Positions 1 to 5,130 of a stretch of DNA of 5,130 nt are shown here, piece after piece; positions within the stretch are counted from its first letter, which is position 1; every line of letters begins with the position of its first letter. The position numbers and the translations under genes were made by a program. A model generated the notes under the pieces. It had not been told where the DNA came from. It ran no database searches and was given only the letters and a program-made list of their open reading frames with translations. The DNA comes from Candidatus Nomurabacteria bacterium (GTDB lineage Bacteria; Patescibacteriota; Minisyncoccia; Phycocordibacterales; UBA9973): NCBI GenBank assembly GCA_023267515.1, contig JAHFNF010000038.1:1-5130 (forward strand). Direction: 5' to 3'.

Positions 1-891
1 GCTAACAACCGTGCTAGTGACCGTAAAGTCATTGTTACCAACTATCGGAGAAGCGATTGTAGCAAGAGGAGCAGCAAGCTCGTCCGCATGCATTATGCCG
101 TCATCTGGATTACCAGCGCCAGTACCATCGTCTGGTACGATTCTCAAATTTGTAAGTTCACCGATAACCATCGTGCCTAGGGTGACAGTAGTACGGATAG
201 TGGTGACATCAACATTTTCGCCAGCTGCCGTAATCTTAAATCCTCCAAGGACTTTGTTAGTTCCACCGATTGCTGCAAGTCCGGATAAATTGTTCGTAGT
301 GGCAACTGCTGCAGTAGCATGATTGGCAACTACAGCTGTACCCTTCACCACTATAGTAGGAGAACCAGCAGTAAGAGAAGCTCGAGCGCCTCCGGCTGCT
401 GCATCATCAGTTTTTATATCAAGAGCTGTAGCAGCCATTGCAGTAGCAGGGGCAACTCCTTTATAGGTTAAGGTAATAGTGTTCGTACTTGCACAAGCTC
501 CCGTGACAGCTACGGTCATTACTTGTCCGCTAGCAGCTGATGAACCTGTCGTAACAGCACATATTCCTCCCGCTCCTACTGCAGACCAATTTCCATCTGC
601 CACCACTAATCCTGCATTAGCTACCGCTGCGACATCTGGAGCAGTAAATCCTGCTGGAAGTGTAAATGTAGGATCATCCGCCGCTGCGGTAATTCCTGTA
701 GCCCCAACAGTCAACACAACTGTAAAAGTGGTTGAACTTGAAATTGCAACAGTCTGACTAGCACCACCACCAATAGTGGCAGTTCCCTCCGCGGTTGCGG
801 CCTTTGCCACGTTGGGAAGAGATACAAGAGACAACGCAAATACACCTAAAACAAACGAACTAACTAAAAAAAACTTTTTTATATTCTTCAT
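1..891 (-). CDS. Exported beta-rich surface protein, N-terminal part (3' end outside window)
   Basis: An open frame of 297 codons runs from an ATG at 891 to the window edge without a stop, so the C-terminus is missing. Residues 1-31 form a clear Sec signal peptide: basic start MKNIKK, hydrophobic core FFLVSSFVLGVFALSLV, and a VAKA/AT cleavage site after about residue 31. The mature part is rich in Ala, Thr, Val and Gly, has alternating beta-strand-like segments, and has only two Cys (111 and 133), which could form a disulfide. Residues 212-238 (starting NKVLGGFKITAAG) resemble two segments of the neighbouring 682-residue surface protein. No catalytic motif is seen. Known context: such proteins are common in Patescibacteria and usually annotated hypothetical. 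A structural surface or S-layer-like role is inferred. The start is chosen because the signal peptide begins there; no Shine-Dalgarno is visible. The plus-strand frames over this region look like shadows. Confidence 0.85.
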   Translation of the reverse strand, partial: MKNIKKFFLVSSFVLGVFALSLVSLPNVAKAATAEGTATIGGGASQTVAISSSTTFTVVLTVGATGITAAADDPTFTLPAGFTAPDVAAVANAGLVVADGNWSAVGAGGICAVTTGSSAASGQVMTVAVTGACASTNTITLTYKGVAPATAMAATALDIKTDDAAAGGARASLTAGSPTIVVKGTAVVANHATAAVATTNNLSGLAAIGGTNKVLGGFKITAAGENVDVTTIRTTVTLGTMVIGELTNLRIVPDDGTGAGNPDDGIMHADELAAPLATIASPIVGNNDFTVTSTVVS

Positions 892-930
892 ATCTTTAAT
901 TAAACTATTAATAATAATACGACTACTTTT

Positions 931-959
931 AATAAAAACCTTTATAATAAGGCTGTAAA
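931..959 (-). promoter_or_regulatory. Weak promoter candidate for the left surface-protein gene
   Basis: On the minus strand a -35-like TTTACA (959-954, 5 of 6 consensus bases) is followed after 17 bases by TTTATT (936-931, 4 of 6). Transcription would start near 924, giving a leader of about 33 bases before the ATG at 891. Alternatives in this AT-rich stretch are TATTAT at 949-944 and TTTAAT at 904-899; the latter would make a leaderless message but has no -35. The choice is uncertain. Confidence 0.3.
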
Positions 960-1024
960 GAAGACTTCGACTGTCTTACTTATCTAATAATGAAGCCGTA
1001 GGGGGCAATATTCGGTTACAACGC

Positions 1025-1059
1025 AAAAACCCCGTCACTTAAAAGTGATCGGGGTTTTT
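1025..1059 (-). terminator. Intrinsic terminator downstream of the 682-residue surface-protein gene
   Basis: A strong hairpin: A5 CCCCG pairs with CGGGG T5 (1025-1034 with 1050-1059), then after one bulged base (T1049) TCACT (1035-1039) pairs with AGTGA (1044-1048) around a TAAA loop. On the minus strand the stem ends in a T5 run, 66 bases past the stop codon of the gene at 1125-3173. It should separate that gene from the surface-protein gene downstream. The A and T flanks make it potentially bidirectional, but no plus-strand gene ends here. Confidence 0.88.
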
Positions 1060-1124
1060 GGGCGCTTTGAGTCCGCGAGACTACGATTTATCCGGATCGT
1101 TGACCGCTATTCTATCTAAGAGTA

Positions 1125-3173
1125 TTAGACAGTAAGAGCAAGAGTGTTCGTACGAACAGTACTGAAGCTTTGAGCAACATTTGTTGCTCCTGCATCAGTG
1201 CCGTCTGCATCATCAGTGCCAGAGATAGCACCAGTTACACGTAGGCGGTATGAACCGGCTGTGTGTCCAGTGTTATCAACAGTTACGGTAAGAGTGATTT
1301 TCTCAGTCGTACCGTTGGCAATCAAGAATGCACTAGTTCCTTCAATGTCAGCATCGTCTGCTTCCACTGCGATAGACATATCGTCATCAGCAGTAGCATA
1401 AGCAACACCGGAGCTGTCTTCAAGCACGAAGCTCAAACCTTCTGCGTCGTCTCCGGCCACTACTGGACCAGGGGCGGTAGCATTGGAGTTAGCAATTGCG
1501 CCGAAAGGAAGGTATAGATCATCTTCACTGTCGTTAGTTACATTAAGAACTAATGTGTACTTAGCGATAGCTGTCTGATCAGTAGGTGAGTAAACTTGAG
1601 TAGCTGAGTACTTAGCGATATTCAAGCTAGCAACAGCAAGGGTATGCGTCTTACTAGTGAATGAACCATCTGGGTTGAACTCATTGTCTGCACCTTCAAC
1701 TGTCATATCAGCACCTACTACAGAGGCGACGATTGTCGTGCCACTATCGTAGTGTGTGTCTTGATCGTTGAATGTCATGTAGACTTTAGCTTCTAGGTCT
1801 TCACCGGCAGAAACAGTTGTACCGTCATCTACGGTGACAATGTATTCAGCTGAACCAGTAGCACCGTTGAAGTCAGTGTGAGTTCCTGCATCATTGTCTG
1901 CAAGGTCAGCATCATACATTGTATCGCCGATCTTTACTTTTACAGAGTCAATAATGTTTTCAACTGAAGCGTAGTCAACAGCATCGCTGACAGAACTATT
2001 GTCAGTAGCGTTAACACCAACCTCAATATAGACTGGAATTTCATCAAAGGTGACATCAGAAGAATTATCTCCTACGTCAAACTTGAATGCACCAACAAGA
2101 ACTTCGTCAGATGTGTCGCTTGTCTTTACTTGGAAAGTAGAAGCGGCTGGGTTTGTAGACCAAGTCTTGATATTTACATCATCATCGGATGAAGCATCCT
2201 CAAAGCCGTTTGTAAGGGTTTGAGAATAATCTCCAGAAAGATCATCGCTAATGATAGCGCCAGTTGCATCATTGAAGCGGATGTCTTGAGCATCAACAGT
2301 CCAATCTGCATCCATATTATCAGTGTCAATCGTATCAACAGCGGTAAGAGCCACATAGAAAGTAGCTTTTACACCATCTTTAATGATTGCGTTTGACAAA
2401 GAAATGGTCTTTGTGAATTCGTCTGGGGTACCTGAATTACGTGAGAAGTCAGATGCGTCTGCTGAGCCGACTTTCTTGTCGCCCATCCAGACAGAAACTG
2501 AATCTACATAATTTGTTAGCTTTTCGGAAGAAGGAGCAGCGTAGCCGTCATTTTGCAATTCAACTTTTAAGCTGGTGACTGCAATATCAGAACCATCTGC
2601 TTCGGCTTTGAAAGCAAGAACTTTCTCAGTCGCACCTTCTTTAATAGTATCTTCCAATCCTGCTGTAGTTGCAGAATAGTCTAATGTTCCAGCTCCACCT
2701 GAAAGGGTTGAGCTAGAAGATGAGCTTCCTGAACATGAAGCACCAGTCGTTGGACTGTAACCCGTAGTTGAAGTGCAACCTGCTGGTAGACCGCTTGAAG
2801 CGCAAGACATACCAGTAGTTGTACTATAACCAGAGCTTGAAGTGCAACCTGCTGGATAAGACGTTGAAGGCATTCCACCTGTCCAAGCTGCGCGAGACAT
2901 ATCTCCGAAGTAGCCAGTAGCAGGAACACCATGGGAAGCCTGCCATGCCATCACAGCAGCTTTGGTCAAATTACCAAACCAGTTGGAAGCAGGGGAAACT
3001 CCTAAGGCTGTTTGTAGACATCCTACATCAGTGCCACTAACACCATAATACATACTTCTTGTGAATGTGCAGTCAGAAGCCTTTGCTGAATTTGTGAAAC
3101 CAGCGAAAGCAACAACGACAACTGCGACAATCATTATTCCAAGAAGGATTTTTGATTTTAATAAATTACTCAT
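1125..3173 (-). CDS. Exported S-layer-like surface protein with peptidoglycan-binding-like domain
   Basis: 682 residues, complete, TAA stop. Residues 1-32 are a signal peptide or N-terminal anchor (MSNLLKSK, hydrophobic ILLGIMIVAVVVVAFAGF, AKA/S cleavage site). Residues 34-99 match a PG_binding_1-like fold: GVSGTDVGCLQTALG, then WFGNLTKAAVMAWQ, then GYFGDMSRAAW. Residues 107-147 hold two PAGCTS-GYS-TTG-SC repeats, then a Ser run (150-155) as a flexible hinge. From about 164 to the end the chain is acidic and beta-rich, with at least three modules (about 164-330, 333-515, 516-682); residues 183-207 and 356-385 resemble each other and the left neighbour. All six Cys lie within residues 35-147. 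There is no sortase motif or C-terminal membrane helix. Inferred role: structural cell-envelope protein bound to the wall through its N-terminal domain. An upstream in-frame TTG at 3236 is rejected because it would put a charged 21-residue extension before the signal peptide. Confidence 0.88.
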   Translation of the reverse strand: MSNLLKSKILLGIMIVAVVVVAFAGFTNSAKASDCTFTRSMYYGVSGTDVGCLQTALGVSPASNWFGNLTKAAVMAWQASHGVPATGYFGDMSRAAWTGGMPSTSYPAGCTSSSGYSTTTGMSCASSGLPAGCTSTTGYSPTTGASCSGSSSSSSTLSGGAGTLDYSATTAGLEDTIKEGATEKVLAFKAEADGSDIAVTSLKVELQNDGYAAPSSEKLTNYVDSVSVWMGDKKVGSADASDFSRNSGTPDEFTKTISLSNAIIKDGVKATFYVALTAVDTIDTDNMDADWTVDAQDIRFNDATGAIISDDLSGDYSQTLTNGFEDASSDDDVNIKTWSTNPAASTFQVKTSDTSDEVLVGAFKFDVGDNSSDVTFDEIPVYIEVGVNATDNSSVSDAVDYASVENIIDSVKVKIGDTMYDADLADNDAGTHTDFNGATGSAEYIVTVDDGTTVSAGEDLEAKVYMTFNDQDTHYDSGTTIVASVVGADMTVEGADNEFNPDGSFTSKTHTLAVASLNIAKYSATQVYSPTDQTAIAKYTLVLNVTNDSEDDLYLPFGAIANSNATAPGPVVAGDDAEGLSFVLEDSSGVAYATADDDMSIAVEADDADIEGTSAFLIANGTTEKITLTVTVDNTGHTAGSYRLRVTGAISGTDDADGTDAGATNVAQSFSTVRTNTLALTV
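2733..2855 (-). repeat. Two tandem Cys-containing repeats inside the surface-protein gene
   Basis: Two 18-residue units with a 23-residue (69-base) period encode PAGCTSSSGYSTTTGMSC (residues 107-124; 2855-2802) and PAGCTSTTGYSPTTGASC (residues 130-147; 2786-2733). Fourteen of 18 positions are identical. Each unit has two Cys 14 residues apart, suggesting a small disulfide-closed loop outside the cell. They link the peptidoglycan-binding-like domain to the Ser hinge and beta modules. Confidence 0.8.
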
Positions 3174-3231
3174 AAAATTACTTTTTATAATCCGAATTAA
3201 TTTCTTTTTATTAGAAAATAAATCGGGATCA

Positions 3232-3268
3232 CGCAATCATAATTTAGTTTCGACAAACTAAAATTGCG
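3232..3268. repeat. Imperfect inverted repeat in the surface-protein leader region
   Basis: CGCAAT (3232-3237) pairs with ATTGCG (3263-3268), and TTTAGTTT (3243-3250) pairs with AAACTAAA (3255-3262) around a CGAC loop. A 5-base bulge (3238-3242) lies on one side. This gives 14 base pairs. It sits about 60-95 bases upstream of the ATG at 3173, so it would be in the mRNA leader if transcription starts at either upstream promoter candidate, or it could be a DNA operator. A degenerate partial copy (AATTTAG, AC, ACAAACTAA) is at 3305-3322. Confidence 0.6.
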
Positions 3269-3289
3269 TTATTAAATCTAATGTATCGC

Positions 3290-3317
3290 TTTATAATGCG
3301 AAACAATTTAGACACAA
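3290..3317 (-). promoter_or_regulatory. Promoter candidate A for the 682-residue surface protein
   Basis: Minus strand TTGTGT (3317-3312), a 16-base spacer, then TATAAA (3295-3290). Transcription would start near 3283 and give a leader of about 110 bases containing the inverted repeat at 3232-3268. The -35 match is only 3 of 6. It competes with candidate B at 3418-3446 and with a TATAAA at 3189-3184 close to the ATG. Confidence 0.25.
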
Positions 3318-3417
3318 ACTAATCAAAGAAAAACAGAAAACAAATACGTATTCCATTTTCAATGATCGTGTGCCAAAGCTTTACGCAAAACTACGCGCAA
3401 GGCTATAGCACAATACT

Positions 3418-3446
3418 ATTATAATATCTGCTGTTTAAAACAGCAA
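3418..3446 (-). promoter_or_regulatory. Promoter candidate B for the 682-residue surface protein
   Basis: Minus strand TTGCTG (3446-3441), exactly 17 bases, then a perfect TATAAT (3423-3418). Transcription would start near 3411 and give a leader of about 240 bases before the ATG at 3173. Long leaders are known for S-layer genes in some bacteria. The -35 and most of the spacer coincide with the perfect palindrome at 3429-3445, so a bound dimeric regulator could block it. Confidence 0.35.
3429..3445. repeat. Perfect inverted repeat, possible operator
   Basis: TGCTGTTT (3429-3436), one central A, then AAACAGCA (3438-3445): 8-base arms with no mismatch. Outer arms AATAT (3423-3427) and ATATT (3448-3452) extend the symmetry with small interruptions. 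A one-base centre is a poor RNA loop and no T-run follows on either strand, so a dimeric protein-binding site fits better than a terminator. Confidence 0.6.
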
Positions 3447-3454
3447 AATATTAC

Positions 3455-3463
3455 TGTGGATAA
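3455..3463 (-). promoter_or_regulatory. Consensus DnaA-box 9-mer
   Basis: The plus strand reads TGTGGATAA, the exact complement of the classical DnaA box TTATCCACA. A weaker 7-of-9 match (TAAACCACA) lies at 3486-3494 on the plus strand. One perfect box plus one weak one next to an AT-rich palindrome is not enough for an origin; it may be a regulatory DnaA site or chance. Confidence 0.35.
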
Positions 3464-3583
3464 CTCCGTCTTGATAAATAAGGGTTAAACCACAATCCCA
3501 TCCTCGCACAATTTTGCTTTTAATGCAAGTACCGGGACACCCTCTATGACGTATAAAAAGCTCAAATATTACGACACATAATA

Positions 3584-4318
3584 CTACACCACGACAGAGT
3601 ATTTACTCCAACGCTTTGAGCCAGTCTTATAAAGGATATGATCTTTAACCATAGATACAAGCTCTCGCTGCAAAGTCTTCTCGCCATATGAAGCAAGCGT
3701 GCCTATAGCCTTGTCTTTTATGTCCTTTATAGTTGCTCCACCTATTATGTCCTTTACAACTTTAATTATTTCCTCACGTCTCTGTCTTTTTAATAAATCA
3801 AAGTTAGGATTACTATTTGGCTGATGAATTTTGTCCGATATAGCTTTCATTAAAGTACTTCCCTTTTGGACACCGATTCTCGTATGCTGTCCTTTATTAA
3901 TTTCTAACGGACTTTCTTTTAACAAGTCCATTAAGGACAAGCCTTGCTGTTGCCCCAACCTTTCTTCAAGAGTTTGTTTTAAGCTAAGAAATTCTTTTTT
4001 CAATATACTACTGTTCATTTCGGAGATCATACCGATAGTAGAAGCAAGTCCAAGAAACGATAGGACTTCTTGTACTTTTTTTACAAGTTCCCTTTCTGAG
4101 GAGGAGTAGATGTCTGATAGAATTTCTACTCCTAATGTCCTTAACTTACCCCTTAAAGGCTCCGTCGTGTCCATTATGTCCGTTACCATATACAGAGCCG
4201 TCACTAGCTTATTTATTTTGTTATAGAAAACTATATCAACGGCAGTAGCCTGATAAGGAACAGGCATATTTGATATGTCTTTTACGGAGTCTTTTAGATT
4301 TTTGTCATCCGTCAACAT
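3584..4318 (-). CDS. Uncharacterised protein with C-terminal winged helix, divergent from ftsK
   Basis: 244 residues from the ATG at 4318, TAG stop. No signal peptide or membrane helix, so cytoplasmic. The N-terminal half is largely helical (YNKINKLVTALYMVTDIMD, then TTEPLRGKLRTLGVEILSD). A basic middle motif HTRIGVQKGSTLMKAISDK is followed by about 70 residues that read as a winged helix: LKRQRREEIIKVVKD, TIKDIKD, a recognition-helix-like YGEKTLQRELVSMV, and a wing ending YKTGSKRWSKYSV. This ending resembles winged helices of DeoR-like regulators and Fic C-termini. I recall similar hypothetical proteins in Patescibacteria but know no function. A DNA-binding regulator is inferred. An ATG three codons upstream (4327) gives 247 residues but overlaps the perfect -10 element TATAAT at 4331-4326, whose start point falls on 4319-4318; the later ATG is therefore preferred. 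Confidence 0.85.
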   Translation of the reverse strand: MLTDDKNLKDSVKDISNMPVPYQATAVDIVFYNKINKLVTALYMVTDIMDTTEPLRGKLRTLGVEILSDIYSSSERELVKKVQEVLSFLGLASTIGMISEMNSSILKKEFLSLKQTLEERLGQQQGLSLMDLLKESPLEINKGQHTRIGVQKGSTLMKAISDKIHQPNSNPNFDLLKRQRREEIIKVVKDIIGGATIKDIKDKAIGTLASYGEKTLQRELVSMVKDHILYKTGSKRWSKYSVVV

Positions 4319-4325
4319 AGTGTCC

Positions 4326-4353
4326 ATTATATATAGGACAAAGAAAAAGGCAA
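4326..4353 (-). promoter_or_regulatory. Promoter of the winged-helix gene, predicting a leaderless mRNA
   Basis: Minus strand TTGCCT (4353-4348, 4 of 6 to consensus), a 16-base spacer, then a perfect TATAAT (4331-4326). Seven bases (GGACACT) separate the -10 from the ATG at 4318, so transcription should begin at or next to that start codon. The -10 shares two bases with the alternative ATG at 4327, which would then not be in the message. Confidence 0.6.
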
Positions 4354-4422
4354 GGGCTTTTTAAAGTGTAGCAAATGGTGTTTTTAAAGACCTTGCGCAG
4401 GCCGACTGGGCCGAGCAGAGCA

Positions 4423-4440
4423 ATTCGCCAACAGGCGAAT
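4423..4440. repeat. Perfect hairpin in the divergent region
   Basis: ATTCGCC (4423-4429), loop AACA, GGCGAAT (4434-4440): a 7-bp stem with a 4-base loop. No T-run follows on either strand, so it is not a standard terminator. It lies roughly midway between the divergent winged-helix and ftsK starts, in a locally GC-rich patch (about 4391-4440), where an operator is plausible. Confidence 0.55.
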
Positions 4441-4490
4441 ATGCGTGTCGATAAAAATACTATTTGCGAAACTTTCTCAGCAGAAAAATA

Positions 4491-4504
4491 TCCGTGCTGA
4501 CGGA
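4491..4504. repeat. Small inverted repeat upstream of ftsK
   Basis: TCCGT (4491-4495), GCTG, ACGGA (4500-4504): a 5-bp stem and 4-base spacer, ending 23 bases before the extended -10 of ftsK and so close to where a -35 would be. It is short enough to be chance. Confidence 0.3.
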
Positions 4505-4527
4505 AATAGCAATATCAACGCGTAATG

Positions 4528-4536
4528 TGATAAAAT
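4528..4536 (+). promoter_or_regulatory. Extended -10 promoter of ftsK, predicting a leaderless mRNA
   Basis: TGATAAAAT (4528-4536) matches the extended -10 form TGnTATAAT with one mismatch. No good -35 lies 16-18 bases upstream, as is typical of extended -10 promoters. Six bases (ATAAAA) separate it from the ATG at 4543, placing the expected transcription start on or within a base or two of the start codon. Confidence 0.55.
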
Positions 4537-4542
4537 ATAAAA

Positions 4543-5130
4543 ATGGCGAAAAAATCTAAGCTGAAAGAATCTGGGACAAGGCTAAAAACAGAAACAAAAC
4601 ACGGTATATGGGCAGTCGTCTTTTTTGTTTTGGCGCTTTTTTTCATAATGGCAAGCTTTGGTATGGGTGGTGTAGCAGGGAGGTTTTTTTACGGCATCTT
4701 GCATTATCTCTTGGGTGTCGGCTATTCCCTACTGCCAGTTCTTTTTATTTTATTGGGATTTTCTTTTATGAAGTCCGAAAAACCAAACGTTGGGATGATC
4801 AGAGTGGTAAGCTCAATTTTATTTTTACTCTCCGGCCTCGGACTTTTTGATATTAGTTCCAGCTCAATATCAGGATCGGAAAGCCATGCCGGCGGACTCT
4901 TGGGCAGGATTGCGGCCGCCCCTTTCGTCGGACTCTTTGATGTTTATGCGAGCGTTGTGTTCCTTGGAGCAATTTTGATAATCTCTCTTTTGGTTATGTT
5001 TGATGCAAAACCAATACTCTTGCCATATTTGAAAAATATTTGGGAAAGAATTGTAAAAGGCAAAAAAGCAGTCAGCACTAAACTAGAAGCGATAAACGAA
5101 AAAATTGAAGAAGAAGATGAACCAGAGCCA
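4543..5130 (+). CDS. ftsK: DNA translocase FtsK, N-terminal membrane part (3' end outside window)
   Basis: 196 codons from the ATG at 4543, open to the right edge. FtsK/SpoIIIE proteins are septal DNA pumps that clear chromosomes during division; the N-terminus anchors the protein in the membrane and the C-terminal RecA-like motor moves DNA. The visible part is the anchor: a basic cytoplasmic tail (MAKKSKLKESGTRLK), then about four hydrophobic helices near residues 21-39, 56-76, 84-103 and 133-152, with the family-typical HAGGLLGRIAA loop before the last one. After the fourth helix the chain becomes charged (KNIWERIVKGKK, then EKIEEEDEPEP), as in the linker to the motor domain, which is not in the window. 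The start is supported by the basic tail and the adjacent extended -10; no Shine-Dalgarno is present. Divergent from the winged-helix gene. Identification rests on the membrane domain only. Confidence 0.85.
   Translation, partial: MAKKSKLKESGTRLKTETKHGIWAVVFFVLALFFIMASFGMGGVAGRFFYGILHYLLGVGYSLLPVLFILLGFSFMKSEKPNVGMIRVVSSILFLLSGLGLFDISSSSISGSESHAGGLLGRIAAAPFVGLFDVYASVVFLGAILIISLLVMFDAKPILLPYLKNIWERIVKGKKAVSTKLEAINEKIEEEDEPEP

Larger units (their letters stand above)
3174..3583. other. 410-base non-coding region upstream of the surface-protein gene
   Basis: AT-rich, with no supported gene on either strand. It carries the 5' region of the 682-residue surface-protein gene and the 3' flank of the winged-helix gene, both on the minus strand. 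It holds two inverted repeats (3232-3268 and 3429-3445), a DnaA-box 9-mer (3455-3463) and several minus-strand -10-like hexamers. I see no convincing hairpin-plus-T-run terminator after the winged-helix stop at 3584, so its transcript end is undefined and some read-through toward the surface gene is possible. Confidence 0.7.

Noticed and set aside
11..958. Three plus-strand open frames (11-322, 479-757, 776-958)
   Set aside because: The first two lie wholly antisense to the signal-peptide-bearing minus gene and mirror its Ala/Val/Thr codons. The third runs antisense to its start, into AT-rich DNA, and ends in low-complexity I/L/F/K sequence.
1070..1100. Small inverted repeats AGTC/GACT (1070-1082) and ACGAT/ATCGT (1083-1100) between the stop codon and the terminator
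   Set aside because: Stems of 4-5 bp with long or unstable loops are expected by chance and add nothing to the clear terminator beside them.
3174..3236. N-terminal extension of the 682-residue surface protein to a TTG at 3236
   Set aside because: It adds 21 charged residues before a well-formed signal peptide. The ATG at 3173 gives a normal exported protein.
1198..3261. Other open frames over the large surface-protein gene (plus 1198-1401, 1263-1517, 3061-3261; minus 2174-2356, 2681-2932)
   Set aside because: All overlap the long supported reading frame or its upstream AT-rich DNA. They have no start signals or recognisable domains, and their composition fits shadows.
3429..3452. Inverted repeat as terminator of the winged-helix gene
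   Set aside because: It has a one-base centre, no following T-run on the minus strand, and lies about 130 bases past the stop codon.
3400..3500. Replication origin
   Set aside because: Only one perfect DnaA box and one weak one, no iterated AT-rich unwinding repeats, and no dnaA or dnaN nearby.
3831..4850. Plus-strand frames at 3831-4109 and 4608-4850
   Set aside because: The first is antisense to the winged-helix gene. The second is an out-of-frame overlap within the ftsK membrane domain.
1..5130. CRISPR array, mobile element, tRNA or rRNA, toxin-antitoxin or defence system
   Set aside because: No regularly spaced repeats, transposase-like frames, cloverleaf-type sequence or matching protein motifs were seen on either strand.

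Overview
The window looks like a piece of a Candidate Phyla Radiation (Patescibacteria, Parcubacteria-like) genome. Three things suggest this: two secreted beta-rich surface proteins of a style common in that group, one of them a peptidoglycan-binding-like domain followed by Cys/Ser-rich repeats; a small winged-helix protein of a kind I associate with those genomes; and an FtsK N-terminus. No Shine-Dalgarno sequence is visible at any of the four gene starts. About 1,420 sense codons contain no in-frame UGA and the two visible stops are UAA and UAG, so there is no sign of UGA recoding. The taxonomic call is inference from protein style.

Layout. Positions 1-891 (minus) hold the N-terminal 297 residues of an exported protein that runs off the left edge. 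Positions 892-1124 hold a weak promoter candidate and a strong intrinsic terminator (1025-1059). Positions 1125-3173 (minus) encode a complete 682-residue exported surface protein: signal peptide, peptidoglycan-binding-like domain, two Cys-containing repeats, a Ser hinge and at least three beta-rich modules. Positions 3174-3583 are a 410-base AT-rich non-coding stretch with two inverted repeats, alternative minus-strand promoter candidates and one perfect DnaA-box 9-mer. Positions 3584-4318 (minus) encode a 244-residue protein with a C-terminal winged helix. Positions 4319-4542 are a divergent promoter region with two small hairpins. Positions 4543-5130 (plus) are the four-helix membrane N-terminus of the DNA translocase FtsK, cut by the right edge.

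How it fits together. The two left genes are neighbours on the same strand, separated by a terminator, and share a short sequence module, so they are probably related cell-surface (S-layer-like) proteins expressed separately. The winged-helix gene and ftsK are divergent. Each has a good -10 element placed 6-7 bases before an ATG, which predicts leaderless mRNAs and moves the winged-helix start to the fourth codon of the longest ATG-initiated frame. I see no defence, mobile or CRISPR system here. The most interesting items are the uncharacterised winged-helix protein beside ftsK, the leaderless start architecture, and the palindrome/DnaA-box region upstream of the surface-protein gene.
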